A DNA stretch of 64,000 bases from Nocardioides glacieisoli (lineage in GTDB: Bacteria; Actinomycetota; Actinomycetes; Propionibacteriales; Nocardioidaceae), in NCBI RefSeq assembly GCF_004137245.1, contig NZ_SDWS01000001.1, forward strand, positions 372,001 through 436,000. The letters run 5' to 3'. Position 1 is the first letter of the stretch. Each line of letters opens with the position of its first letter. Below are positions 1-8,798 of the stretch, piece by piece. Both the position numbers and the translations under genes were made by a program. The notes beneath the pieces were generated by a model. The model was not told the DNA's origin, searched no databases, and worked only from the letters and a program-made list of their open reading frames with translations.

Positions 1-1
1 C

Positions 2-811
2 GCCGGCCTGCACCTGGTCGACGGCGACCCCGAGACCGCGACCAGCCGCGGTGTCGGCGAGCTGGTGCTCGCCGCGGTCGAGGGCGGAGCGACGACCGTC
101 GTGGTCGGGCTCGGCGGCACCGGCACGAACGACGGTGGCGCGGGAGTCCTCGCGGCCCTCGGTGCGACGTCCGACGGAGTGCTCGACGGCGGCCCCGCCG
201 CCCTCCCGTCCGTCACCGGCGTGGACCTCGCCCCGGCCCGGGACCGGCTCGCGGGGGTGACCCTCGTGGCCGCCAGCGACGTCGACAGCCCGCTCACCGG
301 GCTCTTCGGCGCGACCAAGACCTTCGGGCCGCAGAAGGGGATCGGCGAGGACCGGATCGCGGAGGTCGACGGCTGGCTCGAGGGCTTCGCGGTCGCCACG
401 GACCGGCGTACGTCCCTGGAGAAGGGCGCCGGCGCGGCCGGGGGCATCGGCTACGCGCTGCTCGTCCTCGGTGCCACCCGCGAGCCGGGCATCGACCTCG
501 TCTGCGCCTCGGTCTCCCTCGCCTCGCGCGCGCGGCAGGCGGACCTGGTCGTGACGGGGGAGGGGGCCTTCGACTTCTCCAGCCGCGCGGGCAAGGTGCC
601 CTACGGCGTGGCCGCCGTCGCCTCGGAGGCCCTCCGGCCGTGCATCGCGCTCGCCGGGCAGGTGCTCATCGGCTCGCGGGAGATGCGCGCCCTCGGGATC
701 GAGTCGGCGTACTCCCTCGTCGAGCTGGTGGGCGAGGAGCGCGCCCTCGGCGCCCCCGCCGACGCCTTGGCCGACCTCGCGGCGCGAGTGGCGAGGACCT
801 GGTCGCGGTGA
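2..811 (+). CDS. Glycerate kinase, C-terminal part (5' end outside window)
   Basis: The reading frame is open from the first bases, so the gene starts before the window; 269 residues are visible. They match the glycerate kinase (GlxK/GarK-type) fold, which phosphorylates glycerate with ATP. The family motif GLGGTGTNDGGAG lies near residues 37-49, and a later segment VTGEGAFDFSSRAGK carries the conserved DxxS region. The next gene is on the same strand, with a repeat pair beginning 19 bases after the stop. A glycerate kinase beside erpA is also found in mycobacteria (Rv2205c-Rv2204c, from memory), which supports the call. Whether the product is 2- or 3-phosphoglycerate cannot be read from the sequence. 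Confidence 0.9.
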   Translation, partial: AGLHLVDGDPETATSRGVGELVLAAVEGGATTVVVGLGGTGTNDGGAGVLAALGATSDGVLDGGPAALPSVTGVDLAPARDRLAGVTLVAASDVDSPLTGLFGATKTFGPQKGIGEDRIAEVDGWLEGFAVATDRRTSLEKGAGAAGGIGYALLVLGATREPGIDLVCASVSLASRARQADLVVTGEGAFDFSSRAGKVPYGVAAVASEALRPCIALAGQVLIGSREMRALGIESAYSLVELVGEERALGAPADALADLAARVARTWSR

Positions 812-830
812 GTGACGGGCCGCCGCTGGG

Positions 831-957
831 GGTGGCGGCACATTGCGGGTCGAGGCTCGGTTGTCGTGCGATCTGCCGCCACCCTCGCCGGGCGGGATGC
901 CGTGGGTGGCGGCACATTGCGGGCTGAGGCTCAGTTGTCGTGTGATCTGCCGCCACC
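831..957. repeat. Pair of 53-bp imperfect palindromes (family A, copies 1 and 2)
   Basis: Copies at 831-883 and 905-957, each made of a 16-nt arm, a 21-nt variable core and a 16-nt arm. Arms read GGTGGCGGCACATTGC and GCGATCTGCCGCCACC (copy 2: GTGATCTGCCGCCACC). One arm carries GGCAGAT and its partner GGCACAT, so the same stem position is always mismatched. The 21-bp spacer keeps the alternating arms on a 37-bp period. These two copies point the opposite way to the pairs at 2030 and 61261. They begin 19 bases after the glycerate kinase stop. Confidence 0.9.
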
Positions 958-1066
958 TTGGACCAACGACCATCAATCGTCCACATGACGTCATCCGGGT
1001 CTCTCGTCCACAGGCTCGAAGCAGTGGGTGGGACAAGGAGCCACCGAGAGCGCGACGGTCGTCTTC

Positions 1067-2026
1067 ATGGCCGACTCCACACCTATTCGCGGGCATCGGC
1101 GAGGAGTGGCGTGGACGCCGGTGACCTATGGCGTGCACCGCGAGCAGACGGTTCCTGCCGAGGCCGAACATCCGCCGTTCTGGGACGAGGACGACCTTGC
1201 CGGGTGGCAGCTCCTGATGACAGATGTGGGGTGCTTCACGGGTCTGACCGCGTTGGAGGTCCACGGCGTGCCCCTGCCGCCGCTGCCGCGCGAGTGCCCG
1301 GTCTTCATGGCCCTCGCGAAGGACGACCCACGTCCCATGCGGGACGGTGTGCACGCCAGCCGCCACATCCGTCCGGTGTCGTACGTCGTCGTCCGCGGAC
1401 TGCGGGTGGCTGTGCTGGCCGAGGCGCTCACCGCGGCGGCGCGCTGGGTGGGCCTGGTCGACCTGGTAGCCATGGTCGACGCCGCCCTGCACCTCGAGCT
1501 CGTCTCCCCGGAGGACCTCGAAGCAGCCTCGGCGTCGAGGCGACCGGGGAGTCGGAGGCTGCGTGCGGCACTCGCCCTCGTGGACGCTGGGGCCGAGTCC
1601 CTGTGGGAGTCCCTGCTCCGACTGCTGCACGTCGTGTGCGAGATCGAGGTGGAGACGCAGTGGACGCTGACGGATGCCGACGGAGTCGTCGTGGCCACGG
1701 CCGACCTCTGGCTGGTCGGGACCACGGCGCTCCACGAGTACGACGGCGACGAGCACGAGAAGGCGCCACGCCGTGTGGTCGATCGTCGCCGTGACCGTCG
1801 CGTCGACCGGATCGGATACGTGCGGCGCGGTTTCACGTCGGGTGATGTGCTCTACCGACCGGTCACCATCCTCGAGGACGCGGATCGCTCGCTCGGCCGT
1901 CCCCATGACCCCACTCGCATCCGGAAGTGGCACCGACTGCTGAAGGACTCGTTGTTCACCCCTGCCGGCAGGACAGCGTTCCTGCGCCGGATCCCGGCCC
2001 CGTCGCCACGGCGGCGTACTGCCTGA
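1067..2026 (+). CDS. DUF559/AbiEi-like endonuclease-fold protein
   Basis: About 319 residues. The N-terminal half resembles AbiEi-type proteins (segment CFTGLTALEVHGVPLPP). The C-terminal half looks like the Vsr/PD-(D/E)XK-related fold of DUF559 proteins: AESLWESLLR, then ATADLWLVG, then LHEYDGDEH, then RRDRRVDRIGY, which supplies the expected E, D and ExD acidic residues. Biochemical function is unknown; homologues are often annotated as endonuclease-domain or AbiEi-antitoxin-like proteins. Start is uncertain: ATG 1067 has no Shine-Dalgarno at the right distance, and a GTG at 1028 is in frame with no convincing site before it. The gene is bracketed by two inverted pairs of 53-bp palindromes and interrupts the glycerate kinase-erpA neighbourhood, which suggests acquisition. 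Confidence 0.7.
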   Translation: MADSTPIRGHRRGVAWTPVTYGVHREQTVPAEAEHPPFWDEDDLAGWQLLMTDVGCFTGLTALEVHGVPLPPLPRECPVFMALAKDDPRPMRDGVHASRHIRPVSYVVVRGLRVAVLAEALTAAARWVGLVDLVAMVDAALHLELVSPEDLEAASASRRPGSRRLRAALALVDAGAESLWESLLRLLHVVCEIEVETQWTLTDADGVVVATADLWLVGTTALHEYDGDEHEKAPRRVVDRRRDRRVDRIGYVRRGFTSGDVLYRPVTILEDADRSLGRPHDPTRIRKWHRLLKDSLFTPAGRTAFLRRIPAPSPRRRTA

Positions 2027-2029
2027 CGG

Positions 2030-2157
2030 GGTGGCGGCAGATTGCATTGATGCGCGCTCAGCACGTGCGATGTGCCGCCACCCCCCGGGTCGGTCGCCGT
2101 TGGGGGTGGCGGCAGATTGCGCGGATGAGCCTCCTCCGTGTGCGATGTGCCGCCACC
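2030..2157. repeat. Pair of 53-bp imperfect palindromes (family A, copies 3 and 4)
   Basis: Copies at 2030-2082 and 2105-2157, start-to-start 75 bp with a 22-bp spacer. Arms read GGTGGCGGCAGATTGC and GCGATGTGCCGCCACC in both copies, with different 21-nt cores. Orientation is opposite to the pair at 831-957. The first copy begins three bases after the stop of the DUF559-like gene. Confidence 0.9.
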
Positions 2158-2254
2158 CACAAGCAGGCGCCAGGACGGGCGGAGACGCGAGGAATAACCC
2201 ACGGTGTGCGACCATTGAACCGAGCAGTACCCCCAAAGACTTTGGAGTGATGAG

Positions 2255-2611
2255 ATGACCGAGCAGGTCGAGACCGAGCGCCGCACCGACCAGATCAACC
2301 TCTCCGCTGTCGCCGCCGGCAAGGTGAAGAGCCTCCTCGAGCAGGAGGGTCGCGACGACCTGGCCCTGCGCATCTCCGTGCAGCCGGGTGGCTGCTCGGG
2401 CCTGCGCTACCAGCTCTTCTTCGACGAGCGCACGCTCGACGGCGACGTCACCACCGACTTCGACGGCGTGACCGTCGTGGTCGACCGGATGAGCGTCCCC
2501 TACCTCAACGGTGCCGAGATCGACTTCGTCGACACCATCGAGAAGCAGGGCTTCACGATCGACAATCCCAACGCCACCGGTTCGTGCGCGTGCGGGGACT
2601 CGTTCCACTGA
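2255..2611 (+). CDS. erpA: Iron-sulfur cluster insertion protein ErpA
   Basis: 118 residues, full family length. A-type Fe-S carriers deliver clusters to apoproteins in the cytosol. The three cluster-binding cysteines are present: C47 in QPGGCSGLRY, and C111 and C113 in the C-terminal GSCACGDSF. ATG 2255 follows a GGAG at about eight bases. The gene is followed by a strong bidirectional terminator at 2720-2753. The cysteine desulfurase/TusA pair and the Rieske protein encoded nearby fit a Fe-S supply role, though the link is by position only. The mycobacterial orthologue is Rv2204c (from memory). Confidence 0.93.
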   Translation: MTEQVETERRTDQINLSAVAAGKVKSLLEQEGRDDLALRISVQPGGCSGLRYQLFFDERTLDGDVTTDFDGVTVVVDRMSVPYLNGAEIDFVDTIEKQGFTIDNPNATGSCACGDSFH

Positions 2612-2639
2612 TGTGACGCCCGGGGCTGAGCTTGCGAAG

Positions 2640-2710
2640 CCCCGACGAGCGGCCAGGTTGAGCAAGGCCCGCGACCGAGGAGCGAGGTCGCGACGGCCGC
2701 GTCGAAACCC
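2640..2710. repeat. Divergent copy of the GGTTTCGA...TCGACC-type intergenic repeat
   Basis: Read on the minus strand this begins GGTTTCGACGCGG, passes CTCGCTCCTCGGTCGCGGGC and ends near GCTCAACC. The layout resembles the better-conserved copies at 15812-15857 and 57606-57654 but is longer and more diverged. It lies between the erpA stop and the terminator. Confidence 0.45.
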
Positions 2711-2719
2711 ATGACACGC

Positions 2720-2753
2720 ACGAAGGCCCCCGCCGTCCGGCGGGGGCCTTCGT
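2720..2753. terminator. Bidirectional terminator between erpA and the small minus-strand gene
   Basis: Perfect inverted repeat with 15-base arms ACGAAGGCCCCCGCC and GGCGGGGGCCTTCGT around a 4-base loop. It sits between the convergent erpA and the 2771-3022 gene, as expected for a shared factor-independent terminator in a GC-rich genome. Confidence 0.85.
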
Positions 2754-2770
2754 CGTCTGAGGGTGACTGC

Positions 2771-3022
2771 TCAGTCCAGGTGCAGGTGGAGCGCGTTGGC
2801 GATCCGCGCCGCCGCGTCGGAGACCCGGATCTCGCGCTTGCCGACCTCGGTGGGGTAGTCCTCGAAGCGGAGGCTCGGTGGGGCCGAGACGGCCGCCTTC
2901 GCGGCTCGCTCGAGGTGCAGGTTGCGGCTGGCGGCGCGCCCGTCGGCAGCCATCTCGGCGGGCGTGCCGAGCTCGTCGTGGGTGAGCGAGGGGCGGCGAG
3001 AACCGGGCGCGGAGGTCGTCAT
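2771..3022 (-). CDS. Small conserved-looking hypothetical protein (83 aa)
   Basis: 83 residues from ATG 3022, not recognised. Mostly charged and soluble: SLTHDELGTPAEMA near the N-terminus, then SLRFEDYPTEVGKREIRV, then an alanine/leucine helix ending HLHLD. No signal peptide or membrane segment. Support for a real gene comes from the strong terminator just after its stop, convergent with erpA, and divergence from adoK at 3144. The open frame runs further upstream to 3460, but that part is only the shadow of adoK. Function unknown. Confidence 0.6.
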   Translation of the reverse strand: MTTSAPGSRRPSLTHDELGTPAEMAADGRAASRNLHLERAAKAAVSAPPSLRFEDYPTEVGKREIRVSDAAARIANALHLHLD

Positions 3023-3143
3023 GATCACGACGCTATTGGCTACCGCGGGGTATCCCGAGTCGTACCGATCGGTAACTCCACGCGCCGCCTGCCGGGGCCG
3101 GCGAGGACGGTGTCGCGGCGGTCGGCGGGTAGGGTTCCGCGTC

Positions 3144-4130
3144 GTGTCCATCCTCGTAGCCGGATCCATCGCGACCGACCACCTGATGTCCTTCCCGGGC
3201 AAGTTCGCCGACAGCCTCGTGGTCGACCAGCTCGACAAGCTGTCGGTGTCGTTCCTCGTCGAGGACCTGGAAGTACGCCGCGGCGGTTGCGCGGCCAACA
3301 TCTGCTTCGGCCTCGGCAACCTGGGCCTGCGCCCCATCCTCGTCGGCGCCGTCGGTGAGGACTTCGCCGAGTACCGCGCCTGGCTCGAGCGGCACAACGT
3401 CGACTGCGAGTCGGTGCACGTCTCCGAGACCCGGCACACGGCGCGCTTCGTGTGCACCAACGACTCCGCGCACGCGCAGATCGCGAGCTTCTACGCGGGC
3501 GCGATGAGCGAGTCGCGCGAGATCGAGCTGAAGCCGATCGTCGACCGCGTCGGCGCGCCGGACTACGTGATCATCGGGCCCGACGACCCGCAGGGCATGC
3601 TCCGTCACACCGAGGAGTGCCGCCAGCGCGGCTACCCGTTCCTGGCCGACCCGTCGCAGCAGCTCGCGTTCGGTGACGGCGACCTGATCCGCCCGCTGAT
3701 CGACGGCGCCGAGATCCTCTTCTCCAACGAGTACGAGGCCAGCCTGATCACGCAGAAGACCGGATGGAGCCGTGAGGAGGTGCTCTCGCGCGTCGGGTCG
3801 TGGGTGGTCACCCTCGGTCCGGAGGGCGTGCGCATCGACCGCGCCGGCGAGGAGTCGATCGTCGTGGCGGCCGTCCCGGAGATCGAGAAGGTCGAGCCGA
3901 CCGGTGTCGGCGACGCCTTCCGCGCCGGCTTCCTCGCCGCGCTCAGCTGGGGCCTCGGCCACGAGCGCGCCGCCCAGCTGGGGTGCCTGCTCGCTGTCTA
4001 CGTCGTCGAGCAGGTCGGCACGCAGGAGTACGAGATCTCCCGCGCGGCCTTCCTCGAGCGGTGCGGGGCGACCTACGGCGACGAGGCCGTCGCCGACTTC
4101 GAGCCGCACCTCCAGACGATCCGGCAGTGA
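3144..4130 (+). CDS. adoK: Adenosine kinase (PfkB/ribokinase family)
   Basis: 328 residues from GTG 3144. The N-terminus SILVAGSIATDHLMSFPGKF and segments such as TARFVCTNDSAHAQIASFY and LADPSQQLA closely recall the mycobacterial adenosine kinase AdoK (Rv2202c, from memory), an unusual PfkB-family enzyme that makes AMP from adenosine in purine salvage. The glycine-rich GGCAANICFGLGNLG region is near residues 47-61, and the PfkB signature PTGVGDAF has the catalytic base at D257. Longer in-frame starts back to 2922 would add a low-complexity Arg-rich extension and are unlikely. Substrate specificity is inferred from similarity and location. Confidence 0.85.
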   Translation: MSILVAGSIATDHLMSFPGKFADSLVVDQLDKLSVSFLVEDLEVRRGGCAANICFGLGNLGLRPILVGAVGEDFAEYRAWLERHNVDCESVHVSETRHTARFVCTNDSAHAQIASFYAGAMSESREIELKPIVDRVGAPDYVIIGPDDPQGMLRHTEECRQRGYPFLADPSQQLAFGDGDLIRPLIDGAEILFSNEYEASLITQKTGWSREEVLSRVGSWVVTLGPEGVRIDRAGEESIVVAAVPEIEKVEPTGVGDAFRAGFLAALSWGLGHERAAQLGCLLAVYVVEQVGTQEYEISRAAFLERCGATYGDEAVADFEPHLQTIRQ

Positions 4131-4133
4131 CGC

Positions 4134-4385
4134 TCAGCTGAGACGTCGTACGACGTAGCGCGGGGCTCCGTCGTCGGTGACGTCGGCGCCGACGTAGTCC
4201 TGGCCCTTCATCCGGCACCACGCCGGCACGTCCACCGCGGCCGCGCTGTCGTGCGCGACCACTCCGATGAGCTCGCCGACCTCGACGTCGGCCAGGTGGC
4301 GGGCGAGCTCGATCACGGGCATCGGGCACATCATCGTGCGGCAGTCGAGCTCGAGGACCGGTTGCCCGTCGTCGGCAGTGCTCAC
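4134..4385 (-). CDS. TusA-family sulfurtransferase
   Basis: 83 residues from a GTG that overlaps the cysteine desulfurase stop (GTGA, 4382-4385), so translation is probably coupled. The TusA/SirA signature DCRTMMCPMPVIELARHL gives the persulfide-carrying cysteine C20 and the CPxP motif. Such proteins accept sulfur from a cysteine desulfurase and pass it on, for example to tRNA or cofactor pathways. Partnership with the adjacent desulfurase is a strong inference from the operon. The gene converges with adoK, only three bases away. Confidence 0.88.
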   Translation of the reverse strand: MSTADDGQPVLELDCRTMMCPMPVIELARHLADVEVGELIGVVAHDSAAAVDVPAWCRMKGQDYVGADVTDDGAPRYVVRRLS

Positions 4386-5539
4386 AGGCCGACCCGCGAC
4401 CGGATCTCGGCGATGACCTCGGGCAGGACGTCGCAGAAAAAGTCGACGTCCGCGCGAGTGGCGTCGCGCTGGAGGGAGAGCCGGACGTTGCCGTGGGTCA
4501 GCACGCCCATCGCCTCCAGCACGTGGCTGGGAGTGAGGGTCGACGCGGTGCACGCGGAGCCGCTCGCGATGCCGAAGCCCCGCCGGTCGAGCTCGGTCAC
4601 GAGCGCCTCGCCGTCGACGTAGAGGCACGAGAACGTCACGAGGTGGGGCAGGCGGCGCACCGGGTCCCCGACGACCTCGACGTCCGGCACCTCCGCGGCC
4701 ACCCGGCTGCGTACGACGTCGATGAGCTCGTGGTGACGCGCATTGATCTCCTCGCGCTCGGCCACCACCGCCTGGAGCGCGGCGGCCGCGGCGAGGACCG
4801 CGGGGACGTTCTCGAAGCCGGTCGACCGCTCGTCGACGCGGTCGTCGCCGGGGAACGGGTTGCGCCACCGTGCCCGGGTGCGCACCAGCAGCACGCCCAC
4901 CCCGGCGGGGCCGCCCCACTTGTGGGCCGATCCCGCGGCCGCGGCCCAGCCGGAGGGCAGGGCCAGCCGGCCCATCGACGCGCAGGCGTCGGTGAAGATC
5001 GGGACGTCGGGCGGCAGGTCGAGCCGGCCGACCGGCTGCACCGTGCCGACCTCGTGGTTGGCGCTCTGCAGCGCGACGACCCCGACCTCGGGCCGCCTCG
5101 TCCGGTCGCGCACCGCGGCGGGGTCGACGCGTCCGTGGGTGTCCACGCCGACCTCGTCGCCCCGCGCGCCCCACTCGACGGCGTGCCGCACGGCCGAGTG
5201 CTCGACAGCCGAGTGGACGACCACGTTGCCGCGCCGCGCGCCGCGCACCAGCCCCAGGAGCCCGAGGTGCACCGCGTGTGTGCCGCTCGGGGTGAACGTC
5301 ACCTCGTCGGCGCGGACGCCGAGCGCAACGGCCGTCGCCTCGCGGGCGTTGTCGAGCAGCAGCCGCGCCTCGCGGCCGGGTCGGTGCAGCCGTCGCGGGT
5401 CGGCGTACCCCCGTTCGAGCGCAGCGAGCAGGACCTCGCGCGCCGCCGGGTGGAGCGGCGCGGCGGAGGCGCTGTCGAGGTCGCCTCCGGGGCGCACGGG
5501 CGCTGTCACGCGACGAACTCTGCCACCCGCCAACGACAC
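4382..5539 (-). CDS. Cysteine desulfurase, class V aminotransferase fold
   Basis: Up to 385 residues. A PLP enzyme that removes sulfur from cysteine and leaves it as an enzyme persulfide. The PLP lysine lies in GSAHKWGGP (K207 if GTG 5539 is used) and the catalytic cysteine in IASGSACTAST (about C330). N-terminal DSASAAPLHPAAREVLL matches the IscS/NifS family. GTG 5509 is an alternative start, 10 codons in. It is followed by the TusA gene in the same operon and is divergent from ctaC; the 5540-5617 gap must hold both promoters. It is short and lacks a scaffold gene beside it, so a role in tRNA thiolation is as likely as Fe-S assembly. Confidence 0.88.
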   Translation of the reverse strand: MSLAGGRVRRVTAPVRPGGDLDSASAAPLHPAAREVLLAALERGYADPRRLHRPGREARLLLDNAREATAVALGVRADEVTFTPSGTHAVHLGLLGLVRGARRGNVVVHSAVEHSAVRHAVEWGARGDEVGVDTHGRVDPAAVRDRTRRPEVGVVALQSANHEVGTVQPVGRLDLPPDVPIFTDACASMGRLALPSGWAAAAGSAHKWGGPAGVGVLLVRTRARWRNPFPGDDRVDERSTGFENVPAVLAAAAALQAVVAEREEINARHHELIDVVRSRVAAEVPDVEVVGDPVRRLPHLVTFSCLYVDGEALVTELDRRGFGIASGSACTASTLTPSHVLEAMGVLTHGNVRLSLQRDATRADVDFFCDVLPEVIAEIRSRVGL

Positions 5540-5549
5540 CCGACCCTGC

Positions 5550-5580
5550 CCCGCACGATGCGGGCTGTGGGGGATAGTCT
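5550..5580. promoter_or_regulatory. Candidate control region between ctaC and the cysteine desulfurase
   Basis: A perfect 6-3-6 inverted repeat CCCGCA-CGA-TGCGGG (5550-5564) lies 11 bases before TAGTCT (5575-5580), a possible -10 hexamer for ctaC. No good -35 is visible at the usual spacing, so the palindrome may bind an activator. This is pattern-based only. Confidence 0.3.
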
Positions 5581-5617
5581 TTGCATGTCGGAGATGGACC
5601 GAGAGAGAGGCTCGTCA

Positions 5618-6532
5618 GTGGGTCTGCAAGTCCCCAAGTTCTCGGGCGCGCCGGCACGGCGCGCCACGAGGGTCGCGCTGCTCGGCGTGACGATGCTGGT
5701 GCTGGCCGGATGCTCCGCTGCCGACGAGCGCCAGATCCGCAACCTCGCCATGCCGGACCGGGTCACCGAGCAGGGGCCCTACACCTACGAGCTCTGGAAG
5801 TGGGCCTGGGTCGCCGCGATGGCGACCGGCATCATCGTCTGGGGCCTCATCGGCTACGCCGTGGTGAAGTTCCGCCGTCGCAGCGACGACGAGGTGCCCC
5901 GGCAGACGCGCTACAACCTGCCGCTCGAGGTCTTCTACACGATCGCCCCGGTGCTGATGTGCATCGTGTTCTTCTTCCACACCGTGCGTGTGCAGGACGT
6001 CCAGACCGAGATCAGCACGCCCGACGTCACCGTCGAGGTGACCGGCCAGCAGTGGTCGTGGACCTTCAACTACGGTGTCGGCGAGCAGACCCCCGACGCC
6101 ACCGGTGAGCCCGACGACTACGCCTACGAGTCCTACGTCTACACCTCGGGAGACGGGAGTGAGATCCCGACGCTCGTGCTGCCCGTCGACCAGCGCATCC
6201 AGTTCAACCTGCGCTCGGCCGACGTGATCCACAACTTCGGCGTCCCGTCGTTCCTGACCCGCATGGACGCCATCCCGGGCCGCGTCAACAAGCTCCAGGT
6301 GACACCCACCGTCGAGGGCGAGTACGCAGGCAAGTGCTACGAGCTCTGCGGTGTCTACCACTCGCGGATGCTGTTCAAGGTCAAGATCGTCAGCCAGGCC
6401 GAGTACGACCAGTACCTCGCCGATCTCGCTGACGCCGGCCAGACCGCCGAGACGCCGCTCATCGGGGGAGCCGACGTGACCACGCAGACCGGCCTCGGCG
6501 AGGACGACAACCAGGAAGGGAGTGCGGAGTGA
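5618..6532 (+). CDS. ctaC: Cytochrome c oxidase subunit II (aa3 type), lipoprotein
   Basis: 304 residues. GTG 5618 is chosen because GAGAGAGAGG ends seven bases upstream; an ATG at 5585 is in frame but has no such site. The signal peptide ends in lipobox VLAGC (C32). Two membrane hairpin helices follow ([21 protein letters not shown] and [16 protein letters not shown]), then the periplasmic cupredoxin domain. The CuA ligands are in [15 protein letters not shown]240, C244 and H248. It passes electrons from cytochrome c to CtaD. Its stop overlaps the ctaD start (GTGA), so ctaC-ctaD-ctaF form one operon. Confidence 0.95.
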   Translation: MGLQVPKFSGAPARRATRVALLGVTMLVLAGCSAADERQIRNLAMPDRVTEQGPYTYELWKWAWVAAMATGIIVWGLIGYAVVKFRRRSDDEVPRQTRYNLPLEVFYTIAPVLMCIVFFFHTVRVQDVQTEISTPDVTVEVTGQQWSWTFNYGVGEQTPDATGEPDDYAYESYVYTSGDGSEIPTLVLPVDQRIQFNLRSADVIHNFGVPSFLTRMDAIPGRVNKLQVTPTVEGEYAGKCYELCGVYHSRMLFKVKIVSQAEYDQYLADLADAGQTAETPLIGGADVTTQTGLGEDDNQEGSAE

Positions 6533-8319
6533 GCGCCCCGACAATCAACAGGCCGGCGGCACAGACGCCCGGCGGCGAACCGCCCCGCAAGCCGCTCGGC
6601 CAGCAGGTCGTCCGACTGCTGACCACGACCGACCACAAGCTGATCGGCAAGCTCTACCTCGGGACGTCGTTCGCGTGGTTCCTCATCGCGGGCCTGATGG
6701 CGATGCTGATCCGCTCCGAGCTGGCCTACCCCGGTCAGCAGGTCGTGAGCGAGCAGCTCTACAACCAGCTGTTCACGATGCACGGCACGATCATGCTGCT
6801 GCTGTTCGCGACGCCGCTGTTCTTCGGCTTCGCCAACGTGATCATGCCGCTGCAGATCGGCGCGCCCGACGTCGCGTTCCCGCGACTCAACATGTTCAGC
6901 TACTGGCTGTTCCTCTTCGGCGGACTCATCGCCGCCTCCGGCTTCCTCACGCCCGGCGGGGCTGCCGACTTCGGCTGGTTCGCGTACACGCCGCTCTCCG
7001 ACGCCGTACGCAGCCCCGGCGTCGGCGGCGACCTGTGGATCATGGGCCTCTGGATGGCCGGCCTCGGCTCGATCCTCGGTGGCGTCAACTTCATCACCAC
7101 CATCATCTGCATGCGCGCCCCCGGCATGACCCTGTTCCGGATGCCGATCTTCGTCTGGAACACGCTGATCACCAGCATGCTCGTGATCATGGTGTTCCCG
7201 ATCCTCGCGGGCGCCCTGCTCATGCTGGAGGCCGACCGGATCCTGGGGGCCAACGTCTTCGACCCGTCGCACGGCGGGCCAATCCTGTGGCAGCACCTGT
7301 TCTGGTTCTTCGGCCATCCCGAGGTCTACATCATCGCGCTGCCGTTCTTCGGCATCATCTCCGAGATCCTCCCGGTCTTCAGCCGCAAGCCGATCTTCGG
7401 CTACGTCGGCCTGGTGGCCGCGACCCTCGGCATCGCGATGCTGTCGGTCGCCGTGTGGGCCCACCACATGTACGTCACCGGCGCGGTGGACCTGCCGTTC
7501 TTCTCCGGCATGACGTTCTTGATCGCGGTGCCCACCGGAGTGAAGTTCTTCAACTGGATCGGGACGATGTGGGGGGGATCTCTGTCCTTCGACACCCCGA
7601 TGCTGTGGTCGGTCGGCTTCCTGACCACGTTCCTCTTCGGTGGTCTCACCGGTGTCATCCTGGCGAGCCCGCCGCTGGACTTCACCGTGTCCGACTCCTA
7701 CTTCGTCGTGGCGCACTTCCACTACGTCGTGTTCGGCACCGTCGTCTTCGCGATGTTCGGCGGCTTCTACTTCTGGTGGCCGAAGATGACCGGTCGCATG
7801 CTCGACGAGCGTCTCGGCAAGCTCCACTTCTGGATCCTGTTCGTCGGCTTCCACACCACGTTCCTCGTGCAGCACTGGCTCGGCGTCGAGGGCATGCCCC
7901 GTCGCTACGCCGACTACCTGCCGGAGGACGGATTCACCGTGCTCAACCAGGTCTCGACCGTGGGTGCCTTCCTGCTGGGCGCCTCGACGCTGCCGTTCCT
8001 CTACAACGTCTACGTCTCCTCCAAGGGGCCGAAGGTCGAGGTCGATGACCCGTGGGGCTGGGGCCGCTCGCTCGAGTGGGCGACCAGCTGTCCGCCGCCG
8101 CGGCACAACTTCCACACGCTGCCGCGGATCCGCTCGGAGTCGCCGGCCTTCGACCTGCACCACCCGGAGATCGCGCTCATGGAGCTCCACGAGAACGATG
8201 CCGAGCGCGACGGTGACGCACCGGCAGACGCGCCCGAGGTGCACGGTCGCGAGGAGATGCTCGAGGAACGCATCGACGGCACCACCACCGAGACCGGGAA
8301 CGAGGGGGACCACCGATGA
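6529..8319 (+). CDS. ctaD: Cytochrome c oxidase subunit I
   Basis: 596 residues with 12 hydrophobic segments, the catalytic heme a / heme a3-CuB subunit of the aa3 oxidase. Ligands are visible: H85 (FTMHGT) for heme a; H263 in GHPEVY with the cross-linked Y267, and H312/H313 in WAHHMY for CuB; and H396/H398 in VAHFHYV for heme a3 and heme a. The last roughly 75 residues are an acidic cytoplasmic tail ([17 protein letters not shown]), as in other actinobacteria. The start is GTG overlapping the ctaC stop; the end overlaps ctaF (ATGA). Confidence 0.97.
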   Translation: MSAPTINRPAAQTPGGEPPRKPLGQQVVRLLTTTDHKLIGKLYLGTSFAWFLIAGLMAMLIRSELAYPGQQVVSEQLYNQLFTMHGTIMLLLFATPLFFGFANVIMPLQIGAPDVAFPRLNMFSYWLFLFGGLIAASGFLTPGGAADFGWFAYTPLSDAVRSPGVGGDLWIMGLWMAGLGSILGGVNFITTIICMRAPGMTLFRMPIFVWNTLITSMLVIMVFPILAGALLMLEADRILGANVFDPSHGGPILWQHLFWFFGHPEVYIIALPFFGIISEILPVFSRKPIFGYVGLVAATLGIAMLSVAVWAHHMYVTGAVDLPFFSGMTFLIAVPTGVKFFNWIGTMWGGSLSFDTPMLWSVGFLTTFLFGGLTGVILASPPLDFTVSDSYFVVAHFHYVVFGTVVFAMFGGFYFWWPKMTGRMLDERLGKLHFWILFVGFHTTFLVQHWLGVEGMPRRYADYLPEDGFTVLNQVSTVGAFLLGASTLPFLYNVYVSSKGPKVEVDDPWGWGRSLEWATSCPPPRHNFHTLPRIRSESPAFDLHHPEIALMELHENDAERDGDAPADAPEVHGREEMLEERIDGTTTETGNEGDHR

Positions 8320-8714
8320 AGGCAGAGGCCTGGGTCTTCGGCATCACCGCGATCTTCGTGGCGGTCGTCGCGCCGGCGTACTGGTTCCTCACCGAGGACC
8401 CGACCGGCACGTCCGCCCTGGTGATGACCGCGCTGCTCTTCGGCATGGTCACCCTCTACCTCGGGTTCCACGCCTCGCGCATGGACCCCCGCCCGGAGGA
8501 CCGCAAGGAGGGCGAGATCGCCGACGGTGCCGGGGAGCTGGGATTCTTCCCGCCCTACTCCTGGTGGCCGCTGTGGTGCTCGCTCGCCCTCGGCGTGATC
8601 GTCTACGGCACGGCGCTGGCTGCGTGGTGGCTCGTGTTCATCGGCTTCACGGTCGGTGTGATCGTCCTGTGCGGCTTCGTCTTCGAGTACTACCGCGGTG
8701 AGCACGCTCACTGA
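8316..8714 (+). CDS. ctaF: Cytochrome c oxidase polypeptide 4 (CtaF)
   Basis: 132 residues with four predicted membrane helices in two hairpins, separated by a polar loop [24 protein letters not shown]. This is the actinobacterial subunit IV of the bc1-aa3 supercomplex (Rv2199c-like, from memory). Translation is coupled to ctaD by the ATGA overlap at 8316-8319. A strong hairpin terminator follows the stop within 15 bases and ends the operon. Confidence 0.93.
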   Translation: MKAEAWVFGITAIFVAVVAPAYWFLTEDPTGTSALVMTALLFGMVTLYLGFHASRMDPRPEDRKEGEIADGAGELGFFPPYSWWPLWCSLALGVIVYGTALAAWWLVFIGFTVGVIVLCGFVFEYYRGEHAH

Positions 8715-8727
8715 GCCACGCTTCACC

Positions 8728-8765
8728 GAAGAACCCGTCCGCGACGTACGCTGGACGGGTTCTTC
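8728..8765 (+). terminator. Terminator after ctaF
   Basis: Perfect 13-bp stem GAAGAACCCGTCC / GGACGGGTTCTTC with a 12-base loop, starting 14 bases after the ctaF stop. It separates the oxidase operon from the L,D-transpeptidase gene. Confidence 0.85.
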
Positions 8766-8798
8766 CGATTTCGGGTCGTCATCACTGGGGGTAGTCGC

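Noticed and set aside
831..2157. Repeats with variable cores as a CRISPR array
   Set aside because: Copies come in pairs at three loci, the arms are palindromic partners and alternate in orientation, and there is no array longer than two units and no cas gene.
2771..3460. 229-residue minus-strand frame
   Set aside because: Only the last 83 residues, outside adoK, are supported; the rest is antisense to adoK.
3033..4109. 358-residue minus-strand frame opposite adoK
   Set aside because: Composition typical of antisense frames in GC-rich DNA, no ribosome site, and adoK is strongly supported.
6355..8313. 652-residue minus-strand frame opposite ctaD
   Set aside because: His/Asp/Glu/Arg-rich shadow of the oxidase gene without any known domain.
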